Assembly: GCF_000340475.1 (NCBI RefSeq)
Contig: NZ_CM001792.1
Coordinates: 2,938,592-3,002,591 of the forward strand
Source: Oceanobacillus kimchii X50
GTDB taxonomy: Bacteria; Bacillota; Bacilli; Bacillales; Amphibacillaceae
Reading direction: 5' to 3'
Length of the DNA: 64,000 nt
A program made the position numbers and the translations under genes. The notes under the pieces are model-generated. The model searched no databases. It was not told the origin of the DNA and saw only the letters and a program-made list of their open reading frames with translations. Below are positions 1-8,957 of this stretch, piece after piece; position 1 is the first letter of the stretch, and each line of letters starts with the position of its first letter.

Positions 1-115
1 GGTTTATAGAACGCTTCTATTCACTACTTTTCTAGATTTCCATTGCTGTTTTGGTTTATAGAACGCTTCTATTCACTACTTTTTTGGATTTCCAAAGTTT
101 TTGGGTTTTAGAGAA
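1..115. repeat. Remnant of a 52-bp tandem repeat family
   Basis: Two clear units (starting at 1 and 53) and a decayed third one (about 104) begin with GGTTTATAGAACGCTTCTAT and recur every 52 bp. The same unit occurs at 20975 and as seven copies at 25891. Each unit holds a small hairpin, here ATAGAA-CGC-TTCTAT. The array runs off the left window edge, so its copy number is unknown. No ORF is associated with it. Confidence 0.8.
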
Positions 116-212
116 CTGATGAAATTGTATCTCAAGGCTGCCCTGGTTTGGATTTATACCGTTCTACTAAAAAATGGATATGTTTTCTGGAACCCTTAAC
201 ATGCACACCACA

Positions 213-246
213 CTAAAAAGAGCTCAGGCTTTTTAACCCGAGCTCC
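213..246 (-). terminator. Rho-independent terminator of the alcohol dehydrogenase operon
   Basis: Read on the minus strand, GAGCTCGGG, an 8-nt loop and CCTGAGCTC form a GC-rich stem followed by a T-run (TTTTTA). It lies about 30 bp downstream of the alcohol dehydrogenase stop codon. Confidence 0.8.
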
Positions 247-275
247 TTTACTTTGTCTATAACTCATATTATTAT

Positions 276-1400
276 TTACATCTTAATTATAATCCTCGAC
301 GAATCTCCTTTAGCCAGTTTATCAAATCCTTCATTTATCTCATCTAATGATATAAAATCTGTCATCAATTTATCAACAGGCAGGCGATTTTGTTTAAATA
401 AATTCATGTAACGAGGAATATCCCGATCTGGAACACAGCTTCCAACGTAAGAACCTTTTAACGTCTTCTCCTCAGCAGTTAATGTCACATATGGAAATGA
501 AAATTGATGCTCTGGATGTGGCAAACCAGTAGTCACCGTAGTCCCACCACGTTTAGTTATGCCATAGGCGACTTCCATTGCTGGTACTGCTCCTGCCGTT
601 TCAAATGCATAGTTTACGCCACCATTGGTTGATTCTTTTATTTGTTCTATTACGTTTTTATCTTTGGAATCAAACACATCGGTAGCTCCTAGTTCCTTCG
701 CTTGTTTTAATTTAGCTTCATTAATATCGACTGCTATAATTCGGGAGGCTCCTGCTGCTACTGCTCCAAGCAACGCACTTAGTCCGATACCACCTAACCC
801 AACAATTGCAACGGTACTACCAAGCTTTACATTAGCAGTATTAACAACGGCACCGACGCCAGTAATAACGGCACAACCAAATAATGCAAGTTTTTCAAAA
901 GGAATATCCTTTTCAACTTTTATAATTGAATTCCTAGAAACCACTGCATATTCTGAAAAGGCTGATACACCAACATGATGATTAACAGCTTCACTATCAG
1001 CATGTAGTCTAATGCCTCCATTAATTAATGTTCCAGCTGTATTTGATTCAGCTCCTGGTTCACATAATGCAGGGCGTCCTTCCTTACACGGAAGACAATA
1101 TCCACAACTTGGGACAAAGACACATACAATATGATCACCTGGTTCTAAATCTGTAATCCCTTCACCAACTTCTACAACAACACCTGCAGCCTCATGCCCA
1201 AGAGCCATAGGAAGTGGTCGTGGTCTACTTCCATTAATAACGGATAAATCTGAGTGACACAGACTTGCAGCTTTAATTTGAATAAGTACTTCTCCATGCT
1301 CTGGGGCATCTAATTCTAGCGTTTCAATCTTAATTGGTTTACTCTCTCTATATGGCAAATTAGCTCCTGAAGTTCGTAAAACTGCTGTTTTCACTTTCAT
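276..1400 (-). CDS. Zinc-dependent alcohol dehydrogenase (MDR family, class III-like)
   Basis: Medium-chain NAD(P)-dependent dehydrogenase of 374 aa, normal for the family. Visible features are the catalytic-zinc Cys in SLCHSD (about 48), the GHE motif (about 68), a four-Cys structural-zinc loop (CGYCLPC and a later Cys, about 99-113) and the Rossmann glycine motif GLGGIGLSA (about 200). It is the last gene of a lactonase, aldehyde dehydrogenase and alcohol dehydrogenase operon, 40 bp after the aldehyde dehydrogenase. By analogy with blcABC of Agrobacterium I infer oxidation of gamma-hydroxybutyrate, or of another omega-hydroxy acid released by the lactonase, to its semialdehyde. The enzyme family is certain; the substrate is inference. 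Confidence 0.9.
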   Translation of the reverse strand: MKVKTAVLRTSGANLPYRESKPIKIETLELDAPEHGEVLIQIKAASLCHSDLSVINGSRPRPLPMALGHEAAGVVVEVGEGITDLEPGDHIVCVFVPSCGYCLPCKEGRPALCEPGAESNTAGTLINGGIRLHADSEAVNHHVGVSAFSEYAVVSRNSIIKVEKDIPFEKLALFGCAVITGVGAVVNTANVKLGSTVAIVGLGGIGLSALLGAVAAGASRIIAVDINEAKLKQAKELGATDVFDSKDKNVIEQIKESTNGGVNYAFETAGAVPAMEVAYGITKRGGTTVTTGLPHPEHQFSFPYVTLTAEEKTLKGSYVGSCVPDRDIPRYMNLFKQNRLPVDKLMTDFISLDEINEGFDKLAKGDSSRIIIKM

Positions 1401-1440
1401 TCGTACTCACTCCTCCATAATCTGGCTTTATTTGTTTTTG

Positions 1441-2886
1441 TTAATAAAGTTTGATTCCAATAAATTTTGTATCCATCATTTCTTCCATAGCATATTTAAC
1501 CCCTTCTTTTCCAATACCGCTATTTTTCACACCACCATATGGAATATGATCATAGCGGCGTACAGACACTTCATTAATCCAAACACCACCAGTTTCGATT
1601 GCGTCTGCTACACGTATTGCTTGGTTAATATCCGAAGTAAAAACACCTGCATGCAGTCCAAAATCAGTAGCATTTGCATGTTCAATTACTTCCTTCTCTG
1701 TGGAAAATGACATAATGCTAACAATCGGTGCAAATACTTCTGCACAAACAACTTTCATTTCAGGTAGCACATTAGCTATTACAGTTGGTTCTAATAACGC
1801 TCCTTTACGTTTCCCACCGGTCACTAATGTTGCTCCTTGATCAATTGCTTCTTCAATCCATGATTGAGCACGTATTGCTGCTTCCTCGGTAATCATCGGC
1901 CCCATCTCTGTTGATTCTTCAAGCGGGTCTCCAATTTTTAAGGCCTCTACTTCTGTAGTAAACTTCTCTAAAAACGAATCATATATGCTTTCCTGAACAT
2001 AGATACGTTGGGCAGAAACACATGCTTGGCCTGCATATGTATACCCTCCCATAATAATTGAACGAACAGCAATATCCATATCTCCAGCTTCGAAAATAAT
2101 ATTAGGAGCGTTTGATCCTAATTCAAGCGTTACCTTCTTCCGTTTAGCGATTTCGTTTATCTTCCATCCTACTGCACCACTTCCAGTAAAAGTAACTTTT
2201 TTTACGTATGGATGTGTTATAAGTGGTTCTACAAGGTCTTTCCCAGGCCCCATAACTATATTGAAAACACCATTTGGAAGTCCTGCTTCTTCAAATAATT
2301 GATATAGTAGTACAGAAGATAGTGGTGTTTTTTCTGCAGGTTTGAGAACAATGGTATTTCCTACTGCTATCGCTGGAGCAACTTTATGAAGTACAAGATT
2401 TAATGGAAAATTAAATGGTGTAATTGCCGCTACAACACCCACAGGAATTCGCTTCGTTATACCAATTTGATCCTCTCCACCTACTGCGCTATCCATAGGA
2501 ATTTGTTCACCATAAATTGACTTTGCTCCTTCCGATGCAAACCTTAAAACTTGAACAGCGCGTTCTACTTCACCTCTACTTTCACGTATTGGTTTACCTG
2601 CCTCTAACGTTAACATTCTAGCAAATTTTTCAGACTGCTCTTCTAATAGTCCAGCAGTTTTCCGCAATATATTCGCTCTCTCATGGGCAGGCATCCTTCT
2701 CATCGTATTCTTAAAAGTATAGTGAGCAGTATCTACTGCATCATGAACATCTTCTTTTGTTGCACATGATATTTTTCCAATTACTTCATTATTATATGGA
2801 TTAATTACATCTAAATTTTTTCTTTCACCTTTTCGCTCTTCTCCATTAATTACCGAACCAAAGTAATGACCGTTTACATCAATCAT
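1441..2886 (-). CDS. NAD(P)-dependent aldehyde dehydrogenase, probably succinate-semialdehyde type
   Basis: The ALDH superfamily signature is complete: ITPFNFPLNL near 157, the Glu motif LELGSNAP near 255 and the catalytic Cys in GQACVSAQR near 289. The chosen ATG at 2886 has GGAGG 10 nt upstream. A longer reading from 2937 would add 17 residues without a ribosome site. The protein is then 481 aa, the usual length. It sits between a lactonase gene (100 bp upstream) and an alcohol dehydrogenase gene. This order suggests that it oxidises succinate semialdehyde, or a similar omega-semialdehyde, to the diacid. Lactaldehyde or other aldehydes cannot be excluded from sequence. Confidence 0.9.
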   Translation of the reverse strand: MIDVNGHYFGSVINGEERKGERKNLDVINPYNNEVIGKISCATKEDVHDAVDTAHYTFKNTMRRMPAHERANILRKTAGLLEEQSEKFARMLTLEAGKPIRESRGEVERAVQVLRFASEGAKSIYGEQIPMDSAVGGEDQIGITKRIPVGVVAAITPFNFPLNLVLHKVAPAIAVGNTIVLKPAEKTPLSSVLLYQLFEEAGLPNGVFNIVMGPGKDLVEPLITHPYVKKVTFTGSGAVGWKINEIAKRKKVTLELGSNAPNIIFEAGDMDIAVRSIIMGGYTYAGQACVSAQRIYVQESIYDSFLEKFTTEVEALKIGDPLEESTEMGPMITEEAAIRAQSWIEEAIDQGATLVTGGKRKGALLEPTVIANVLPEMKVVCAEVFAPIVSIMSFSTEKEVIEHANATDFGLHAGVFTSDINQAIRVADAIETGGVWINEVSVRRYDHIPYGGVKNSGIGKEGVKYAMEEMMDTKFIGIKLY

Positions 2887-2985
2887 GTAGACCAAACCTC
2901 CGTTTAGTGAACTTACTTTATTATAGAAGAGTCTCATGACTATTCTAATGAAGATGTCATGAGACTAATCTGTTATCTTGAACTA

Positions 2986-3819
2986 TTACTCATAAAACCC
3001 TTCAGTTGATTTGATAAACTTTCTGAATTGTTCCGAATCATGTCCAAACCAAACCTGAGAATCGGTGCGCTCTGCATACTTTTTAATCTTTTCCACTGCA
3101 TTTAAATAGCCAATAGAATCATATATAATTCCAGGCATCTTTACCGGTGGACCATAGCTTTCTGATGTATATATAGCATCAGAAGCTAGTATAATCCCTC
3201 CCTCACCTGGCAATTCTATGTGTAATCCAAGTAACCCCCAAGCATGGCCAGGACCGAAGTTAAGAATCTTCACTCCTTGAGCAAGTTCTAATTCATCTTC
3301 ATGCGGCATCACTGTTTTCCATTTCAAATCATTTGTTATCCATGCATTAACATCTGCCCAAATATAGGCCCCCATATCTTTTGTCATCGCATACTGCTTC
3401 ATAGTATTAGAGAGCTCTGTATCATGAACAATAATAGTAGCGTTTGTAAATAATTCTAAACATCCAGCATGATCTAGATGTAAGTGAGAAGCAACAACAT
3501 ACTTAATATCTTCTGGTCTCGTATTTAGTTGTTCTAACCGATTAATCAAATAACAAGATTCATCTTGGAACGAAGGGAACATCTTTTGAGTTCCTTCTGG
3601 CCAACGACCGCCTTCACCCATTCCTTCTGGATTGCAACCAGTATCAAAAAGGATTTTCCCTTCAGGATGATCAATTAATACAGCATATACAGGAAATTCA
3701 ACAAATTCTGCAGGCGGGTTAGGATTATCTATATTCGCTGGATTATGCATGGCAATCATATAGTTTTTATCCATCTTCATTGTTCCTGTGTCCAATACAT
3801 ACAACTTTGGTTTAATCAT
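2986..3819 (-). CDS. AttM/BlcC-like metallo-beta-lactamase-fold lactonase
   Basis: A 277-aa hydrolase. The dinuclear-zinc motif HLHLDH is at about 112-117, followed by a later His in FGPGHAWG, an Asp in ASDAIY and a C-terminal GHD. The head (KLYVLDTGTM) and tail (GHDSEQFRKF, ending in FYE) follow the pattern of AttM/AhlD lactonases. Members open gamma-butyrolactone and, less specifically, acyl-homoserine lactones. As first gene of an operon with aldehyde and alcohol dehydrogenases, a catabolic role on gamma-butyrolactone or a related lactone is more likely than quorum quenching. The start has GGAGG 6 nt upstream. Cytoplasmic; no signal peptide. Confidence 0.85.
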   Translation of the reverse strand: MIKPKLYVLDTGTMKMDKNYMIAMHNPANIDNPNPPAEFVEFPVYAVLIDHPEGKILFDTGCNPEGMGEGGRWPEGTQKMFPSFQDESCYLINRLEQLNTRPEDIKYVVASHLHLDHAGCLELFTNATIIVHDTELSNTMKQYAMTKDMGAYIWADVNAWITNDLKWKTVMPHEDELELAQGVKILNFGPGHAWGLLGLHIELPGEGGIILASDAIYTSESYGPPVKMPGIIYDSIGYLNAVEKIKKYAERTDSQVWFGHDSEQFRKFIKSTEGFYE

Positions 3820-4112
3820 TTGTTTACCTCCATATTTATAATTTTATTTAGCTCATCTAAATCTAATCAATGCTAAAAAATGAAATACGTTATACATCTC
3901 TCATAACAATCGACCCCCTTGTTACTTCTCTTGCTGAGCTAATGATAGCTTTATTTCATCCAATGTAAACTCTGCACACACCCTTCATTAACATGGTGCT
4001 TCATTATTAATCAACCTTCCTTGTTTACATTTTATAAACGAAATATTCAAATTATTTAAATGATACTTTTTACTTTGTATTTATAACTTACGATTGATCC
4101 ATATTCATTTAA

Positions 4113-4127
4113 ATAAAGCGCTTACAT
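4113..4127 (-). promoter_or_regulatory. Candidate CcpA (cre) site, lactonase operon
   Basis: The minus strand reads ATGTAAGCGCTTTAT, with the central AAGCGCTT and close to the cre consensus TGWAANCGNTNWCA. It lies about 290 bp upstream of the lactonase start, in the only spacer available for that operon promoter. Confidence 0.5.
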
Positions 4128-4143
4128 TTTATTAATATAATTT

Positions 4144-4172
4144 CTGGATACTGTATAACTGGATACAATTTA
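4144..4172. promoter_or_regulatory. Candidate GntR operator cluster
   Basis: Two TGGATAC elements (4145 and 4160) lie 15 bp apart, and TGTAT-N6-ATACA forms an inverted repeat between them. Similar sites (TGGAT-N5-ATACA) occur upstream of the adjacent GntR gene (5095) and of the acyl-CoA dehydrogenase gene (20699). This pattern fits FadR-subfamily GntR operators. Confidence 0.4.
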
Positions 4173-4412
4173 TTGTAATGTATATTCATTATTTTGTAAA
4201 TATTTTTATTATTAAATTGAATTGAATAGACAAAATTTAAAAAGCCCTCAATCAATACAAAAAGAATACGACAAAATGAAAATAATTTAAAACACACACA
4301 GTTACAGTTGATATCCTTCCCCATAAGTAGTCAGGTTTTTACTTTTTAATCTTTCTACCTATATGGGAGCATGTCACAAAACTATGTGCGTTTTTATTTA
4401 CAATAAATTTAT

Positions 4413-5069
4413 TTACTTTTTTTCTAATGTCTGAAGTAATTCCACACCAGTTCGCTGGATATGCTGAGCAAGTAATTCTGAGGCTTTGTCAGCATCTCTT
4501 TCGACAATTGCTTCTAATATAACTCCATGTTCCTTATTCGATTTTTGAACTTGACCAGGAATGATTTGTGGAGTATCAAGAGCAAATCCATTTAAAACCG
4601 CTTCTATGAAACTTAATAAACGAGAGCTTTTACAACGACTAACTAGTATATCATGGAAATTTGCATTATATTCTACATACTTCTGATCTGACTCAGTTTG
4701 CAGCATTGTTTGATGAAGCGCCGATAACTCATCTATATCTGTCTGTTTAAATTGCTCCATACTTTTCTTCAATGCCATTGGTTCTAGAACCGAGCGAAGT
4801 TCATATATTTCTTGAATATCTTCCTTTTTTATTTCACGAACGACCGCTCCTTTATGTGGCTGCATTACGATAAGTCCCTCTAATTCTAGTGTTCGCAATG
4901 CCTCTCTTATTGGCATACGACTTACACCGATTTGATTAGCTAGCTCTGTTTGAACCAATCTTTCTCCAGGTTTAAAATCACCTTTCAATATAGCTTCTCT
5001 TAAAACGCTACAAACACGATTATGTAACATTTCTCTATCGCCAATTCTTAAATTCATCTCATCAGCCAT
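4413..5069 (-). CDS. GntR-family regulator, FadR subfamily (FCD effector domain)
   Basis: A 218-aa protein. The N-terminal winged helix has the GntR pattern VLREAILKGDFKPGERL, then GVSRMPIREALRTLELEGL (about 23-68). The C-terminal all-helical FCD domain has the expected His and Asp positions (FHDIL, EHGVILEA, HIQRTG). FCD regulators sense small carboxylic acids. The gene lies between the lactonase operon and the C5-acid block, both in the same orientation. Candidate operators occur in its own upstream region (5095-5109) and upstream of both modules. I infer autoregulated repression of these operons; the effector is unknown. Confidence 0.9.
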   Translation of the reverse strand: MADEMNLRIGDREMLHNRVCSVLREAILKGDFKPGERLVQTELANQIGVSRMPIREALRTLELEGLIVMQPHKGAVVREIKKEDIQEIYELRSVLEPMALKKSMEQFKQTDIDELSALHQTMLQTESDQKYVEYNANFHDILVSRCKSSRLLSFIEAVLNGFALDTPQIIPGQVQKSNKEHGVILEAIVERDADKASELLAQHIQRTGVELLQTLEKK

Positions 5070-5094
5070 AATATTTTCCCCATTCTAATAAATC

Positions 5095-5109
5095 TGGATA
5101 TTTTATACA
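5095..5109. promoter_or_regulatory. Candidate autoregulatory GntR operator
   Basis: TGGATATTTTATACA fits TGNAT-N5-ATNCA and lies 26 bp upstream of the GntR start. The same 15-bp pattern is found at 20699-20713. The rest of 5070-5325 is AT-rich and shows nothing else that I recognise. Confidence 0.4.
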
Positions 5110-5325
5110 ATAATTATAGCGAACGTACTGTTTAATTAAAAGGATTCACGATAAAAATATTACAATACATTATAAAACAAATTGTTAAATATATAATATT
5201 CGTTTCCCTCTAGGATTGAAGTAGACACCAAATATATTATGATTCTTAAAACAAGACATTGGAGTATTTTTCTTAATCAATCTGCTTAGTGAAATTCCAA
5301 ACAAAACCTTATATTCCCTAACAAA

Positions 5326-6762
5326 TTATGGCCAAAACCCCAACCACCTCCACCAAGTAAATGCAACAAACAAGGTTATAATGGTACTCGCAATAGTGGA
5401 TAACAACCCAGGTAAATAGAAGTCGCGTTGATTTATCATTCCCGTTCCATGAACTACTACATTTGGCATAGTCTCTACGATTAATAGATATCCGAATAAT
5501 ATCGTTATTGCAGAAGTAAAACTTACTACCACTGGGTCAATACCAGCCTGTAGTGACAAACTAATTAGAACAGGAAGTAATGTCACTACTGCAGTAGAAA
5601 CATTTGTAACCCCCAGATGGTAAATTTGCGATATTAAAATAACCATAAGTATTGCAAGCCATGGGTTAGCGAATATATTTATTAGATTTTCAGAGGTAAT
5701 AAGTTCTTCTAGAAGTTCAATGGCACCTGACTCGATTAATGCAAATCCTAATGATAAAGTCGCACCAATTAATAAGACCAAATCGAAGTTAACACTAACG
5801 ATTTTTTTCCATTTTACAAAACCAATTCTCGGCAACGCCATTAGTACGACAGCCATTAGAGCCGGAACAGTGGGATGGTACCCATGTATTGGTTGTGTCA
5901 TCCATAATAAAACAGTAATCGATAGAATGATCATACATTTTAATTCTGAGTTACTTAACCCTCCCAAGTCTTCCTTTTTCTGTTTCATTTGTTTATGGAG
6001 AATGTGAAAAGAAAAATCTTCAGGAGGGAAACATTTCCATACAATATATGGGATTACCACAATTAATAATATCCAAACAGGAAAAGCATACACAAACCAA
6101 TCTAGGTAAGATAAAGATTTTCCTACATATAATTGTAAAATCTCTATCGTTAATATGTTACCAATAGCTGCTGTTAAAATAGCTGTCCCGCTAATATTTC
6201 CCGCATATGCTGTTCCTACCAACATAAGTTTGCTAAAATTACTTCCTTTTTTTGCCCCTACTGATTGAAGTACAGATAGAACAACAGGTACTATCAACGA
6301 AGATCGCACAGCAGTTGCCGGAATAAAAAATGCCTGTAATTGCATAAGTAAAAACACCCCTATAAATATACCTTTTGCCGATGAACCCCATTTAGCAAAA
6401 AGCATATAGGTGATTCTATTCATTAATGGAGTCTCATTTACTCCTTTAGCAATCATCATTCCTGCTACTATCAGAAATACAGCTGGAGAACCAAAACCGC
6501 TTAATACCACATCAATAGGAACAGCATGCAAAAACAATAATAATATCATCATAAAAACAGAGGTCATGCCCAGAGGCAGCGATTCAAAAGCCCAAAGTAA
6601 AATACCATATATCATAATACTGATTGTGGCTTTTGCAGACCAAGGAATATCTTCAGGCAACCAGATTAATAATCCAACGAAAATAGCTGTAGAAATTAAA
6701 AACGTAATCATTTTTCCGGACAGCTTCATACGCTTGAATGAATGAATAAAATTAAATAACAT
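5326..6762 (-). CDS. SLC13/DASS-type anion symporter (di/tricarboxylate)
   Basis: A polytopic membrane protein of 478 aa with about 12 hydrophobic segments. It has the DASS layout of two related halves, each with a re-entrant region (FGSPAVFLIVAGMM at about 92; LVLLIGATLSLGFAL at about 331). The family couples sodium to uptake of C4-C6 carboxylates or sulfate. I chose the ATG at 6762: AGAAGG lies 6 nt upstream, whereas the alternative TTG at 6768 abuts the ribosome site. It is the last gene of the TRAP operon, 60 bp after the permease, so I infer a second uptake or exchange route for the same acid. Confidence 0.85.
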   Translation of the reverse strand: MLFNFIHSFKRMKLSGKMITFLISTAIFVGLLIWLPEDIPWSAKATISIMIYGILLWAFESLPLGMTSVFMMILLLFLHAVPIDVVLSGFGSPAVFLIVAGMMIAKGVNETPLMNRITYMLFAKWGSSAKGIFIGVFLLMQLQAFFIPATAVRSSLIVPVVLSVLQSVGAKKGSNFSKLMLVGTAYAGNISGTAILTAAIGNILTIEILQLYVGKSLSYLDWFVYAFPVWILLIVVIPYIVWKCFPPEDFSFHILHKQMKQKKEDLGGLSNSELKCMIILSITVLLWMTQPIHGYHPTVPALMAVVLMALPRIGFVKWKKIVSVNFDLVLLIGATLSLGFALIESGAIELLEELITSENLINIFANPWLAILMVILISQIYHLGVTNVSTAVVTLLPVLISLSLQAGIDPVVVSFTSAITILFGYLLIVETMPNVVVHGTGMINQRDFYLPGLLSTIASTIITLFVAFTWWRWLGFWP

Positions 6763-6822
6763 AAGCAACCTTCTTTATCTAGTTTGTTTAACCTTCTCGA
6801 ATAAGCTATAAAGTAAAACTTG

Positions 6823-8835
6823 CTAAAGCGGAGATTCTGTACTAGCGCTTTCTATCATAGATTGATTGGGCGGTTCAGATTTATTTAAAAACTTTTGAAT
6901 TACTAATACTGCACCTACCATGACAACCCCAATAATATCTGTTTGAATACCAGAGAGCATAAACATAATTGCAGCTAGCAGAAAGATAATCCGGCTATAC
7001 CAGCTAGCCATTTTCCCGAAAATCCATCCTTGTACGGACGCCGATAGCAAGTAAACTCCAATCAGTGCTGTGATTACTGCTAAAACAATTTCCGCTACTG
7101 TTCCACTTTCTAGTAATAATTCCGGACTGAAGAAAAACATAAACGGCACGATAAATGCCGCAAGACCAATTTTGAAGGCCTGCACACTAGTTTTCATTGG
7201 ATTTGTTCCGGATATACCAGCTGCTGCAAAGGCAGCTAGTGCTACTGGTGGCGTAATTGCTGAAATAACCGCATAGTAAAAAACAAACATGTGCGCAATT
7301 ATAGGATCAATTCCTATATTAACCAATCCAGGTGCAATAACAGAGGCTGCAACCGCATAAGCAGCAGTCGTTGGCATACCCATCCCAAGAATAATAGAAA
7401 TTAACATTGCAAAAATTAGTGCAATGATTAAATTGTTATCCGCAATGGTAAGCAGCATTGAACTAAAACGCTGACCAATACCTGTTAATGCAATTACCCC
7501 AACAATAATCCCTGCTGTAGCAACAATGGCAATAAGCTGAATAGCATTTTTCATCCCCAATTCCAATGCCTCTAATACCTTATTTAAGCCCATTCGTGTC
7601 TCTTTATTAAACAAACTTAGTATAAAACAAGCAATGATCCCTGCTGTACCCGCAAAAATTACGGAAAACCCACTAACAAGCAAATAGATCAGCAAAACAA
7701 CCGGTGCAAATAAGTAAAATTTCTTTAGCAATTTCTTCAAGTTTGGTAGACGGTCACGAGATAAACCAACCATACCACTCTTAATAGCTTGAAAATCAAC
7801 CATAAAATAAACAGAAACAAAATATAAAACAGCCGGGATCGTTGCAGCTATAATAATTTCAGAGTAAGGGATACCAGTAATTTCCGCCATCAGGAATGCT
7901 CCCGCTCCCATAATTGGCGGTAGTAACTGTCCACCTGATGATGCTGTTGCTTCAGTTGCTGCAGCAAACATTGGTCGGTAACCTGTTTTTTTCATCAATG
8001 GAATCGTCAATGAACCGGTTGCAACAACATTACCTGCAGAGGTTCCGTTGATCATTCCCATTAGACCAGAGGAAACAACTGCAACTTTTGCCGGACCACC
8101 TCTTAAACCGCCGGCTATCCTGAAGGCAACATCAATAAAATATTGACCAACTCCGGACATTTGCAAGAATGCACCAAATATAATAAATAGGATAATATAT
8201 TTGGAAGATACATCTGTAGTAACACCAAAAACACCGTCCAACCCATATACATAAGTGACAAATCGCTCTAGAGAATAACCATTATGATTTAAGATACCTG
8301 GTAAATACGGCCCCGCAAATGAATAAAGGATAAAAATAAACGCCAATATTGGCAAAATCCAACCACTTGACCGACGAGTTATTTCCAGAACCAACAATAA
8401 ACCAAGAAAGGAAACAATAAAATCCATCGTCGTTGGTGCTACACCAAACCGAAAAACTAACTGTTCCAGATTTATATAAATATATAAAGCTATAAAAATA
8501 GCGATTGCAATAAGTACCCAATCTATAATGGTCACTCTATTTGATTTGGTCTTCCACCCTTTATAAAGCATTAAAGCAAGCACTGTACCAAATGCCAAAT
8601 GGGTACTTCTAAATACCCACGGGTCAATTGGATTAAAGTTAAGAATATATAAGTGAAAAAGTGCTCCTATGACAGCTATAGCCATAAATATATAGCGGAA
8701 AGCACCCTTCAAATCTCTTATCTGAGGAGAAGATTCTAATTCATCCTCTGTAATTCTCGTATCTATTTTTTTATTTTCAATTTCATCCGTATGTTCCGTT
8801 TGCTCTCTTGCAACATTGTTTTTTTGTTGAGACAT
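6823..8835 (-). CDS. TRAP transporter fused permease, 4TM/12TM (TAXI type)
   Basis: At 670 aa this is a fusion of the small (DctQ-like) and large (DctM-like) TRAP membrane subunits, as is usual for TAXI-TRAP systems. After a charged N-terminal tail of about 45 residues, hydrophobic helices fill the rest. The DctM-like part shows GLMGMINGTSAGNVVATGS (about 255) and the repeated motif GMGMPTTAAYAVAA (about 485), both typical of the sodium-dependent permease core. The gene follows the TAXI binding protein after 122 bp. Together they form a complete importer for an organic acid, driven by the sodium or proton gradient. The substrate is inferred only from neighbouring catabolic genes. Confidence 0.93.
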   Translation of the reverse strand: MSQQKNNVAREQTEHTDEIENKKIDTRITEDELESSPQIRDLKGAFRYIFMAIAVIGALFHLYILNFNPIDPWVFRSTHLAFGTVLALMLYKGWKTKSNRVTIIDWVLIAIAIFIALYIYINLEQLVFRFGVAPTTMDFIVSFLGLLLVLEITRRSSGWILPILAFIFILYSFAGPYLPGILNHNGYSLERFVTYVYGLDGVFGVTTDVSSKYIILFIIFGAFLQMSGVGQYFIDVAFRIAGGLRGGPAKVAVVSSGLMGMINGTSAGNVVATGSLTIPLMKKTGYRPMFAAATEATASSGGQLLPPIMGAGAFLMAEITGIPYSEIIIAATIPAVLYFVSVYFMVDFQAIKSGMVGLSRDRLPNLKKLLKKFYLFAPVVLLIYLLVSGFSVIFAGTAGIIACFILSLFNKETRMGLNKVLEALELGMKNAIQLIAIVATAGIIVGVIALTGIGQRFSSMLLTIADNNLIIALIFAMLISIILGMGMPTTAAYAVAASVIAPGLVNIGIDPIIAHMFVFYYAVISAITPPVALAAFAAAGISGTNPMKTSVQAFKIGLAAFIVPFMFFFSPELLLESGTVAEIVLAVITALIGVYLLSASVQGWIFGKMASWYSRIIFLLAAIMFMLSGIQTDIIGVVMVGAVLVIQKFLNKSEPPNQSMIESASTESPL

Positions 8836-8957
8836 ATGATTCCCCTCCCTGTTTACATGCTGAAAAATAACTACGATCCCCTGTCATTTCAACAGAGAAT
8901 CAATAGTTTAAATAGAATTTTATTGTGTGAAATTTTAATTGGGTTGTCCAATCTCAA

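Larger units (their letters stand above)
3820..4412. other. AT-rich regulatory spacer between the lactonase operon and its GntR gene
   Basis: A 593-bp gap without a credible gene; a 71-codon open frame in it is rich in Cys and Phe and lacks a ribosome site. It holds a cre-like box (4113-4127) and a cluster of TGGATAC half-sites (4144-4172), both about 300 bp upstream of the lactonase start. The lactonase promoter is presumably here, but I could not assign -35 and -10 boxes with confidence. Confidence 0.5.

Noticed and set aside
2986..3819. Quorum-quenching acyl-homoserine lactonase as primary role
   Set aside because: The fold allows it, but the operon with aldehyde and alcohol dehydrogenases and a GntR regulator points to catabolism of a lactone.
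4109..4324. 71-codon open frame on the minus strand
   Set aside because: No ribosome site, odd composition rich in Cys, Phe and Ile, and it overlies the likely regulatory sites of the lactonase operon.
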